NCBI GenBank assembly: GCA_028565635.1
Contig: JAOXYB010050403.1
Span: 1-11,778, forward strand
Length of the DNA stretch: 11,778 nt
Source of the DNA: Phoronis ovalis
Taxonomy: Eukaryota > Phoronida > Phoronidae
Direction: 5' to 3'
Part shown: positions 1-8,520 of the stretch, in pieces
Numbering within the stretch: the stretch's first letter is position 1
Layout of the letters: each line of letters opens with the position of its first letter
Made by a program: the position numbers and the translations under genes
Notes under the pieces: generated by a model
Told to the model about the DNA's origin: nothing
What the model saw: the letters and a program-made list of their open reading frames with translations, nothing else
The model's database searches: none

Positions 1-74
1 ATACAATCCAAATCCAAAATTTTTTGGTCCGCCTCACACCCCTACCAAAAAATACCTTGAGTACCCCCCCCGGG
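1..74. mobile_element. Right end of a TIR (MITE-like) element, truncated by the window edge
   Basis: This segment aligns almost base for base with the right end of the complete element at 2965-3037: the tacaatccaaatccaaaat tract, the cacacccc-accaaaaaatacct block and the terminal gtacc(t/c)ccccggg. Its outer end is at about base 74, by analogy. The left half and left target duplication lie outside the window. It has no coding capacity and is a second genomic copy of the same family. Confidence 0.75.
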
Positions 75-484
75 CTACTGGTGATGTAGCACCGTATTTT
101 TAGACAAACATAGTTCAGTACGAATCGCCGAAGTATGCAGTTATTAAAAGCGAACAAGTGCCTAGGAGAAAGTCGAGAAATGTTTGCATAAATATGTGTT
201 TGGCTTACAACAAGTATGATATCAGTCATAAAATATTTCTCCTCCTGTGTGCTATGGGTAATTGCTTGGAACAACATAGTTTCGGGGGAGATAAACTAAT
301 CACTAAACATAACAATCCAATCGCAATGGATTACAATCATATTTCCTGGCATATCTATATTGTATGTTTACTTTTGATTCAAAAATTTTGCACTCAGGTT
401 ACCATGACCAAACCTGAATTGTTTTGCAATTGAAATAATTTGTTAACGAAAACGTGTCTATAAAAATCCTTAATTGCAAAAGCA

Positions 485-567
485 TGCGTATTTCCAATGT
501 CTCCCACCAGGTAGCGCTTCCACTATCGTGACGTTTCCAGCTGGTGGAAGACAATGTGCGTATTTCC
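485..567. repeat. Short hairpin bracketed by an 11-bp direct repeat
   Basis: TGCGTATTTCC occurs at 485-495 and again exactly at 557-567. Between them, GTCTCCCACCAG (499-510) is the reverse complement of CTGGTGGAAGAC (541-552) with one mismatch. An inverted repeat within a direct repeat resembles a very small fold-back insertion with its target duplication, though 61 bp is short for that. Confidence 0.5.
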
Positions 568-1075
568 TATCTTATCGGGTTAAAAGGTAACGGCTGAAAT
601 AGGGATTTTTCACGCGATCACGGTTCGATCTGGCTTTTAGGAATTAATGTACGCCCTTGCTCAAACCAAAACGATTACATGCAGAAAGAAAAGACAAGTT
701 TTGCGACATTTATCATAAAGTTTTTGGCTACTTAAAAAAATATGTTGTTTTTGTCAGGAAATTATAGTCTTTATATATTTTTTATAGAAATGTTGACATT
801 TTCATAATAATTATGTTTCTTTCAATATTAATTTTCAGTTTCAGTGAAAACTTAAGTGATACATTCGGTTTATTTTTTCTTTTTTGTAACAGACTGTGAT
901 TTTTATGGGTTTTTTAAACACCTTTCAAGAATAATGAGAAAGACAGAAGGTATATTCGGGAAATATCATTGTTTATCGAAAATACGAAAAAGATATGCTG
1001 ATAATTCTGTGTCGAGCATTTTATCTCGTCTTGACTTTATGGACTTTATGATATTAATTCTGACATGATACCACA

Positions 1076-1155
1076 AATATCAATTTAATAAATTTTTAAT
1101 AATATCAACCTTGAATATCAGTGTAATTAATAAACTTTTAACAATGTCGACCTTA
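1076..1155. repeat. Diverged two-copy tandem repeat
   Basis: 1076-1113 and 1114-1155 share AATATCA-n-TTAATAAA-TTTTTAA-AAT-TC-ACCTT with small gaps. A third copy begins (AATAC) at 1156. It is non-coding and AT-rich, and looks like an old local duplication. Confidence 0.45.
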
Positions 1156-1420
1156 AATACCTCGGGCAATATGTATATTGTAAATGGTACATACAAAAGG
1201 GTCGCTAACAGATCCGCTTTTAAAAAATAAACAGCACATATTTTATCTCATCAAGAAAATTCCATTACATGTGAAAAACTTTTGTATGTTTTTATTTTTT
1301 TCTGTCCACAAACTACTTGTGAAATCATTGTTATTGTACTTTCTATTTATTTTTCTCACTTTGAGAGATATCCACGTGTCCTTTATTTACTTCAGTTATT
1401 TTCGATGATTATTTATCTAA

Positions 1421-1796
1421 TCACATGATCACATTGGAATGTCAACAATGTCGCAAATAGGCGTAGCGTAGTGTCAATCAATTGGCAGTCTTTTCAGCCA
1501 TAAGGCAAAGCAAACAATTAGTGAACCAAGAGGGAGAGTTCATTCTCTAAGGGTGACGCTGTTAAAACTCTATACATTTGATTAAACTCAGACATCGCAA
1601 AAACCGAACAGGTCGTAGAATGTAATGCATTTGTATATGACTGTGTATTTTTATTTCAGCTATTTGACGTCAAGCGAAGCTCTTGATTAATTAGTACAGT
1701 TGATGTATATTTCAATTCTCCCTATCGAAAGAATTTCCCAAGCCTCTCATTTGAACGAACCGAAGGTTAACAGGAGCATTGTGTGACTATATTCTG
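1421..1796 (+). promoter_or_regulatory. Candidate promoter and non-coding first exon of the LATS gene
   Basis: This stretch clusters recognisable control motifs: TCACATGA (E-box/M-box type) at 1421-1428, TGGAATGT (TEAD octamer) at 1435-1442, an inverted CCAAT box ATTGGC at 1481-1486, and a full palindromic CRE TGACGTCA at 1665-1672. It ends at a textbook splice donor, CTG|GTAAGT, at 1797. No long frame is open across it, so it would be untranslated. An acceptor-like tract ends at 1659, so 1660-1796 could instead be an internal non-coding exon. The link to the LATS exon 2.2 kb downstream is inference from strand, order and spacing. Confidence 0.35.
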
Positions 1797-1802
1797 GTAA
1801 GT
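1797..1802 (+). other. Strong candidate splice donor (5' UTR exon)
   Basis: TTCTG|GTAAGT is an ideal metazoan donor, on the same strand as the LATS exon and upstream of it. Joining it to the acceptor at 3786 or 3946 would remove an intron of about 2 kb that contains both copies of the TIR element. A single good hexamer match can arise by chance. Confidence 0.4.
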
Positions 1803-2619
1803 ACATATTATTTTAGTAATTTATCAGGATTCATAGGTATAACTGTATGTACATGAATGTTTATTTGGCTCAAAATGTGGGATTTTTACGCTAAAATGTC
1901 AAAATATTTAATGAATTTCGTGTGGATGGAATGTTACTCTCAAAACAACATGGCGGACGTAATTCCGTACATCGCCAGTTATTCGCATTCTTTATGCACT
2001 ATAGCTTTTGTATTACTACTTTTGATAATAAAAATGATACCACGAGAAACTGAAGTATCATATTGATTATATGAGATACATGTTTCACATATTAAAGTTC
2101 GAAGATACGCGTGTCGCTAACTATTATGATGGTATGTGACCTTAAATTACCTTCCTTGTCGGGAAATTGTACTGGTAGCACAACTTTGCTTTGAATATTT
2201 TTTGCATTTACCTTGCAGTCGATCAACCTAAAGGTATAGCTAACTGTTTCAGTTGCCGTTTGTATAAAATCAGTGTTTATTTTAATATAAGTGAGACGAT
2301 GTACATGTATTTGAAGCAGGAAGACCCTTTCAACTGGTTTCAAGTGACTCACTGCCTCAGTGGTAATGATTCAATCAGGTGCTACCCGTTATGATGTGAT
2401 TACTTTGTGGGCAGTGTGTTTGACAACATGTCTTCAGAGAGGATGCCCACTTCCCAATATAGCTATCACTACCCAACGTTGCCAATATTAAAGTTAATTC
2501 TCTGTCAATGTTTGAAGATTTACTCAACAGAATGGACTGGAAGATTTGTCTTGTCCTTTATATATTTTGTAGTCCTGTGATATTCATGTAATTGGTCCAA
2601 ATTAAGAACTGGTGCATAC
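1803..2619. other. Probable intron 1 sequence before the TIR element
   Basis: No homologous exon is recognised. It contains a second TGGAATGT octamer at 1927-1934, a YY1-like CAACATGGCGGAC at 1946-1958 and an acceptor-like tract ending at 2219. Medium open frames occur on both strands around 2092-2394, but neither resembles a family I know. Confidence 0.45.
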
Positions 2620-2627
2620 TTTGTATA
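2620..2627. repeat. Left target-site duplication TTTGTATA
   Basis: An exact 8-bp match to 3038-3045, directly abutting both inverted ends of the 410-bp element. Confidence 0.75.
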
Positions 2628-3037
2628 CCTGGGGGGGTACTCATGGTTTTTTTAATGCGGGGATGTGCCGCGGAACCCAATCCAAAATTTTTGCTTGCGG
2701 TAGCAAACCAAATCCAATTTTTTTGAAATATAATGGTAGTAATCCAAATTTTGCGAAATATAAGGGTAGCAATCCAAAATTTTAAAATATTTGTGTAACA
2801 AGCCATTTTTACGCAAACTGACTGATACAAACCAAATTCCAAAAATCGTTTTATGGATACAAACCTAAAATTAATCCAAATTATTTGCTGTAAGCAGCGA
2901 GTAGCAATCCAAATTTTTGAATTTCTTGACGGTGGTAGCAATCCAAAAAAATACAGTAAGAAATATACAATCCAAATCCAAAATTTTCAACTGGGCTGCA
3001 CACCCCCACCAAAAAATACCTCGAGTACCTCCCCGGG
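2628..3037. mobile_element. Complete 410-bp non-autonomous DNA transposon (MITE-like)
   Basis: The element is bounded by an exact 8-bp direct repeat, TTTGTATA, at 2620-2627 and 3038-3045, read as a target-site duplication. Its ends are imperfect inverted repeats of about 44 bp (2628-2671 and 2995-3037) sharing the terminal form CCYGGGGRGGTACTC, then a T-run and a G-rich GGGG(A/G)TGTGC block. The interior is AT-rich and built from about eight degenerate copies of an AATCCAAAATTTT motif spaced roughly 25-40 bp apart. It encodes no transposase and must have been moved in trans. An 8-bp duplication occurs with hAT, P and related superfamilies, but the CCYGGGG terminus is not a typical hAT end, so I leave the superfamily open. 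Open frames on both strands here are by-products of the repeat. Confidence 0.8.
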
Positions 3038-3045
3038 TTTGTATA
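3038..3045. repeat. Right target-site duplication TTTGTATA
   Basis: An exact copy of 2620-2627. Together they fix the element ends at 2628 and 3037. Confidence 0.75.
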
Positions 3046-3356
3046 GCCTGTTGGGGTAAGAGGAGGTTAATAGTGGACTTTGGGTATAGTATATGTATGT
3101 ACCAGCAGATCAAAATGTTTGCTTGTAGTAGCAAAAGCATCAATTTTTTTGCAAATATAGCAACAGTCTGAAAATTTTGAAAAATAACATGGAACGAATC
3201 CAACATTTTTGAAAGCTACATGGAAGCTGTCCAACTTTTGCAGTAAGCTATGTTGTAGCAAATTTTTGAACTTATAAATGGGTAGCCATTCAGAAAAAAG
3301 AAAGAAAAAGTTTGTAATCCAAATCCAAAATTCTTATCCCATAGACACTCCCCCTA
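3046..3356. mobile_element. Decayed relative of the adjacent TIR element
   Basis: The stretch repeats the order seen in the intact element: a G-rich start (ttggggtaagaggagg), then tttgcttg-nn-gtagcaaa, a T-run with gcaaata, further gtagcaa...tttttgaa motifs, and near the end aatccaaatccaaaattc followed by ctccccct. It is much more diverged than the 1-74 and 2628-3037 pair, and I see no clean target duplication. It looks like an older insertion next to which, or into which, the younger copy landed. Exact ends are uncertain. Confidence 0.5.
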
Positions 3357-3786
3357 CACAAGTATATATTAAACATTGCCATTCAACATTGCAGGGTGCT
3401 GTCATTCTATGTATTATTTATATTATTTAATTAAAAGTAAATAAAAGTTATCATTAAGGTATCTGATAACCACAAGTTAAATATTTGTCAATAGTGATTA
3501 CCTGGGTAGGTTACATTTTAAAAAGTGGCTGCAATACAAAACAATGTGTAAACAATGCCAAATCTGTTTTGGTGTTTACTACTATGTAAACCCATTAATC
3601 CCTGCCAACATTTTTTTAACTGGAGCAACGTAGAGTGGAGAATATTTTATGCAACTGTATACTCTTGATGGGAACTGTGACTAGCTGCCAATATTTGCTT
3701 TCCAGTTATTGCCTTTGGAATGGACGTGTCTCTAAGTGAGGCCTTGTAATACCTTTGCTTACAAATATGTGTTTTATGTGTTTCAG
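3357..3786. other. Non-coding DNA before the LATS leader
   Basis: AT-rich sequence without exon signals until the acceptor-like tract ending at 3786. A TGGAATGG (TEAD-like, imperfect) lies at 3716-3723. Confidence 0.45.
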
Positions 3787-3989
3787 AAATGTAACGCCCC
3801 AAGGTCATGGCATAAATAGCATTCTTGCTACAAGTCTTGGATACTAATGGTGCATGGTGCACAGTCACCAGATATTTAAATTATTTCATCCTATAGACAT
3901 AATGTGACATAACACATGGTTGTGACTGAGGATTTATTTCGCACAGTCCTTGTGGAATATTATATATAGGATACTGTGGACTACACCTC
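3787..3989 (+). other. LATS: Probable 5' leader of the LATS mRNA, with upstream ATGs
   Basis: A splice-acceptor-like tract ends at 3786 (pyrimidine-biased, tttcag), 203 bases before the ATG. If this acceptor is used, the leader holds six upstream ATGs: two immediate start-stop pairs (3789 ATG TAA; 3902 ATG TGA), one two-codon frame (3807), and three longer ones (3847, 3854, 3916) that all end before 3990. A second acceptor-like site ends at 3946 (tttatttcgcacag). Using it would leave a 43-base leader with no upstream ATG. Which is used cannot be settled from the sequence. Confidence 0.45.
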
Positions 3990-4391
3990 ATGAACGGTAA
4001 TAAGGAACCAAAGGATCGAGGTGGGAGCGCTAGTGCCGCAGCCTCCGGGAGGCGTCCCTTGTTAACGACATTTGCCGGAAACAATCGGCAAATGCTTCAG
4101 GATATACGTGATAGTTTAAGTCACTTGAGGAAGAATTCTCCTAATTCCCAGAATGATTCTGGGCCATTAAAGCCTTCGGAATTATCACAAAGTACACCGA
4201 ATCTAGCTGAGAGAACTAATGCAAAAATGGGACGTTTAGGATATCACCAAAAGGCACTAGCCAAAATACGAGCGGATTTGAACGAATTTAATAAAGGAGA
4301 AGACAACGGAAATGTCAATGGATTAAGTTTGGATGGTAATCATATCAGTAAACAACATCTAGAGCATCTGGTGGCATTGGGTTATGATGAG
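3990..4391 (+). CDS. LATS: First coding exon of LATS/Warts kinase (partial, N-terminus)
   Basis: This exon encodes the first 134 residues of a LATS/Warts-type NDR-family Ser/Thr kinase, the Hippo-pathway kinase that phosphorylates YAP/Yorkie and keeps it out of the nucleus. Visible in the translation: a basic, Ser/Ala-rich start (1-30); NNRQMLQDIRDSL at 31-43; a Ser/Pro/Asn linker (49-76); GYHQKALAKIRADL at 84-97; and HLEHLVALGYDE at 123-134, which is helix 1 and the MGF/Y-type loop of the UBA domain. From memory, vertebrate LATS proteins carry the same three blocks in the same order (LATS conserved domain 1). The ATG is chosen because about 30 residues before the RQML block fits the family, and an in-frame TGA lies upstream at 3927. 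The exon ends in phase 0 at GAG|GTAAGA. The rest of the UBA, the PPxY region and the kinase domain are not in the window. Family assignment is strong; whether this is a single LATS or one of two paralogues cannot be told. Confidence 0.88.
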
Positions 4392-4397
4392 GTAAGA
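4392..4397 (+). other. LATS: Splice donor ending the LATS exon
   Basis: GAG|GTAAGA follows residue 134 exactly where homology to LATS stops (after GYDE of the UBA loop). Beyond it the reading frame stays open for 36 more codons of low-complexity, non-homologous sequence and stops at 4500-4502, as expected for intron read-through. An intron after GFDE/GYDE is plausible for the family, since the human protein continues with DMVIQAL from the next codon; I recall that residue order but cannot verify the human exon boundary here. Confidence 0.85.
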
Positions 4398-5709
4398 TCC
4401 CTGTCACAAAGATATACATCTTTCCGGTATATTAATAACCATACGTCATACTTGGTATTTAATCAAAGCTGTATATGTCATCATGAAACACTCAACATTT
4501 AAATCTGTTACTGTTATGTATTGGCTTAAGTAACTTGCCCTGCAAGTTATGTATCAGTCATCCAGTCAACCAGTGCCTATTCATAATAGAATAATAAGAC
4601 TTATAGTTTACGTAACACTGAAGATAGTTCACCATACAATGCAGTTAAATATCAATGTTATAAACTGTTACTTTTTTTTCCCTAGCATATTAGGTCAGTA
4701 GCAAAGATTTGTTTTTACTGATTACTAACTAATTTTGAAAAAACATGAATGACATGATTATATTTATAAAACGATAGTACATCCTACTTGGTGGACGTTG
4801 CGCAGCCTTGTATTATATTTATTCGGAAATATGTCACATGCAATATTGGTGACATAACTTTATGATGACGTGTCAACGAACAGGCACAAGTATCATGACT
4901 GTCTTGTATATCTATACGAAGTAGGTTTTTTATGCAAATTCTGATGTTGTTCTTTGCAATGTTGTAACAACTAAGAATGGTCTGCTGAGAGATACAATTT
5001 GTGTGCACCTGTGTAACTCTGACAGAACAGGTTATCTGAACTTGATAACCTATTCAAAATTATTCTTCCAAATGCATTTGGTAGCACATGTTTCATGCCA
5101 TCCATGACCAGAATTTCTGTAAAATTTGTTTGTAATGTATTGGTTTTTAGGGAAACAGCTTAGAGCTAGAGCATGTACTTGTTGACAGCTTGTGAATGAT
5201 TTAGTTTAGTCTACTGGAGCCCAGTCATACATGAATGTTAAACACAGGAAAAGCAGTCTGCTATTTAAATGCTGTTAAGTTCAGATCTTCAGCTCCACAT
5301 GCTCTCGTGCAAGTTTTAGGTGTAGGGAAGTGTATACTAAAATATTTAATTACTGTATTTATAAAGGTATCTGCCCACTTCCAAACCAAGACATTAACTG
5401 AGAAAACTGAGTTCCCCCAAAACTTCTTTTTTGGTTAGCATAGCATGCAGAGTTGGTTAGTGGAATCTGTTTGTCTAAAAGTGAATGATGCTTTTAGTAG
5501 TTAGATAGGATTTCCAAAAAATCTATAAACTCAAATTGGCAGTATTTATATTTTGTATTGTAGGACAATATTATAGGTAATCTTCACATTTTAACAAAAA
5601 AAATAACACTTGGATTTAAGAGTATGGAAATGAAACAGGAATGAAAATTGTCTCTTTATTTTGCCAAACATTTGTACAAAATTGATAGTTGTGTAGAACT
5701 CTAAAGAAT

Positions 5710-5799
5710 TAGTCCAATTCTTGTCAGGACTCTTTAAGTGTTCTGCTGTTGATTTTGCGATTTACCTGCACAAACATTTACTGGACAAGAATTGGACTA
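5710..5799. repeat. 90-bp inverted-repeat element bounded by TA
   Basis: TAGTCCAATTCTTGTC (5710-5725) is the exact reverse complement of 5784-5799, a 16-bp perfect stem with a 58-base spacer. Both outer ends are TA, compatible with a very small Tc1/mariner-type MITE whose duplicated TA is part of the match. It could also be a chance or regulatory hairpin. No coding capacity. Confidence 0.6.
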
Positions 5800-8406
5800 T
5801 CTATAGAGACCACATGCCACTTCAGGTTACATTCAGGAATCAATCACAAACAGAAGTAAACATTACTGATCAGATTACAAGAAGTGTTGTATGACCTTAG
5901 GCAAGAGGGATAGTTACATGTCATGGAATTGGGCATTAAAATATCATTAGGACCACAACAAATGATAAACTACTGTAGTGAATACTGAAATTTTAAACCA
6001 GGAGCGGGTATGTTGGTTCTGTGCTAGCATGAACAATTTAAATCAAGGTTCCATTTAAATCACGATGTAAAAAGCTGTTTTTCTTGACACGCTTCAGTCA
6101 TATGTCAAATGACCCGTTCTGACCAGTCCCATCCTGGATCATTAGTCATTTGTAATTAAAATTGTAAAGCATTTGACATAAAACTGGCATTGACATGTTA
6201 GTAAAAAATACTTGTTTTATATTTCCCCCTTCTTGCTGACTTGTGTTTACTCTGGATTAGGCATTTCATTACAACAATTCTCATATTGAAGGTAAATGCA
6301 ATGATATTCAAATATTTAGAATTACTGTAATTTACACTGAATCTGAATAATCTATGGAGTTGATGATTCATACAACTTAGCAATTTAGGCAAAAAACTGC
6401 TGTTACAAACACTCGGTAACATAGAGTGAGGAAATCGGCAAGTGAGTAGAACGCTGTTGAGTTTACAGTAATTCAAAATTTCTCTCTTTGAAAATGCACT
6501 CCATTGTCTTACAAGTTTGTAGTGTTTACCTAACTGCCAGATTTATAAAAAATCAAGCCTTGTGACTTTTAAGGCTCAGGATTGTCCACAAGCAATATTA
6601 AAATTGAACGAGAAAGAATCTGGGTTTGTCACTAAGAAAAATACATATTAGTATATATGGTAGCTGCAGTGAAGCCCAAAGATGTGCAGGGAATATCTGA
6701 TACATCAAACCATGGCATGTACCACCCAATCGTTGCTGTCTGTCAGATGAAGCATGGAATTCCATGTTCAGGTTCATGATGTATTAGTGTTCAGTACCTG
6801 TCTGCACCAGTAACTATATTAAAATCTGAAGGTGTTCCGTGCTTTAATGAACATTCAATTCTGCACTTCATTTTGCAATGAAACTAATGCCCTCATTTTT
6901 TTCCCCATAATTTTGTTTTATACTTATTGCAGGGCCAGTGATAAATTTATAATATAAACCCTAATCATGTATATGTGCATAAAATTTTAAAAACTTGTTG
7001 CAGTACACTGAAGTTACAGGTTAGTGTATGCCCTGAACAGGTTGACAGGTTTACTGGGCAGTACATCATAGGTAATAGCCTTTCTTTTGTGTCATCCCAG
7101 AACACTTTAAAATGTTTGTGTTTATGCTATGGCCATGACTGCTAAAGGAAAACTGTGTAATAATCGATAAATAATGTCTGTCCAGTAGTATCCTCAAGAA
7201 ATAGACAAATAAAAATATAAAGATTAGTAGTGTGGAGAGGTTGTTAGGTAGAAAAATCTAGTGTCTGGAAAGACCCCTGTTGAGATGTGAACCCACTATT
7301 AACATTAGAGATGCAATCAGTCAAGCCCCAGGCTTTTCTCTGATATTGCTAATATATAGGTTACTATCCTGGTGTATACCATAGGTTTTTGTTAGTTGGA
7401 TCAGTGTACGCCTCAGAAGAATTTAAAATGGTTCTGTTTACTCCTTTGTCCCGATACTTATTTTCTTGATGATGCTATTAGTATTATAAATAAATGCTGG
7501 ACAAAGGTTCTGATGAAATTATCTGGTCATTGGCTTCTATTTGAAATTACACCAGTTCTTGTCTTTTAAAAGAAAGAGAATCTGCATTAATTGACTATAA
7601 TCTTGGCTGGTTCAGAGAATAACGGGAATCTTTAGACTTGTGTGGATTGTCATCGTAAAAGGGTTACATAAGGACATACTACAATTTGTGAATAAGATTT
7701 CTGGAGCTCAAAGAAATGCAGTGACAACTGCTATATTGTATGTTCTTAGCATTGTGTTGTACATTCCTTAGCTATAATAAACCATGTCATTCCTGTCGGA
7801 AATTTCTTACTTTATGGAAGGTATACAAGGACTAGATGGAATTCAGGTAACGTTGACTTAGCTTCAATGAAAGGTTACTAGAACTTAAAGTGAACCATTA
7901 TGGGTGTATATCAGTTAAAAAAGATATTTTTCCTATATGGTTACATGCAAACCTCGTTTATCTCTGATTTCCTCAACACTTTGCATTATGGGTAATAAAG
8001 GTTATAGTAGCAAGTTCCAGAGTCGCCACACATGTGCCTGTAACTTCAAAGTGGATAGAGCAATTTTGATAATTCTTGTTGGAAATTGTTCTTTTAAAAT
8101 GCGTCTTTAGAAGTAAATCGCTTGTGTAATGTTAGTGGCACTTGTTCACTGTAAGAGAGCTCTGTGATAGAGATTAAGATCTGGGTTTATACTTTTTAGT
8201 TGGGTCTGTTTTATGATTGCAGGTTCAGTTCCATACCCTTTTAAGCAGCCTACTTTTTAAAAAAAACTGACTATTTAATCTGATGAATTCATAAAATATA
8301 ATTACTAAACAGTAGGCACTATCTTGAAATTTAATTACTGTCTTATGTTTTGTAGACATGTAAATTTATTTTCAGTAGCTGTCTATCTGGTACTTGAATT
8401 ATCTTG

Positions 8407-8520
8407 AAGGATGCATAGGTGACTACCTATGCCTTATCACTGGGTTTTATCATTGTGAATTAGCTAAGTAGGTGACTCACCAGCTAAAAATATACAACAG
8501 TTTTCCAGACAAAACCCAGT
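8407..8520. repeat. Cluster of nested hairpins
   Basis: A tight hairpin GCATAGGT-gact-ACCTATGC (8413-8432) is followed by a larger one. Its outer arms 8439-8451 and 8508-8520 pair over 13 positions with one G-T. Inside it, TTAGCT (8460-8465) pairs with AGCTAA (8482-8487) and GGTGA (8471-8475) with TCACC (8477-8481). The octamer AGGTGACT occurs in both hairpins. It may be a fold-back element or a structured intronic RNA. Confidence 0.5.

Larger units (their letters stand above)
75..1420. other. AT-rich non-coding stretch
   Basis: No convincing exon is visible on either strand. Open frames are short, rich in Phe, Leu, Ile and Lys, and lack recognisable motifs. The only structures I can point to are the hairpin within flanking direct repeats at 485-567 and the two-copy tandem repeat at 1076-1155. 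Confidence 0.6.

Noticed and set aside
611-640. GGTTCGATC resembling a tRNA or SINE B box
   Set aside because: No matching A box at the expected distance upstream and no cloverleaf could be built.
1184-1408. 74-codon frame rich in Phe and Leu
   Set aside because: Composition reflects T-rich DNA; it starts at a GTG-like or weak context and has no recognisable domain.
2092-2370. Open frame of about 92 codons on the minus strand with fairly protein-like text (…FPDKEGNLRSHTIIIVSDTR…) and a donor-like AAG|GTAAAT inside
   Set aside because: It has no ATG at its start (GTG), no family I recognise and no paired acceptor. It is kept only as a possible exon fragment to test by homology search.
2558-2941. 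127-codon minus-strand open frame and overlapping frames on both strands
   Set aside because: It lies within the TIR element and is generated by its AATCCAAAATTTT sub-repeats; the translation is repetitive (IWI/TTIIF) and not a transposase.
3957-3970. TATATATA just before the LATS ATG, TATA-box-like
   Set aside because: A start about 30 bases downstream would fall at or after the ATG, and such runs are common in this AT-rich DNA.
6101-6180. 11-bp inverted repeat TATGTCAAATG / CATTTGACATA
   Set aside because: Short arms, a 58-base spacer and no target duplication; weak beside the repeat at 5710-5799.
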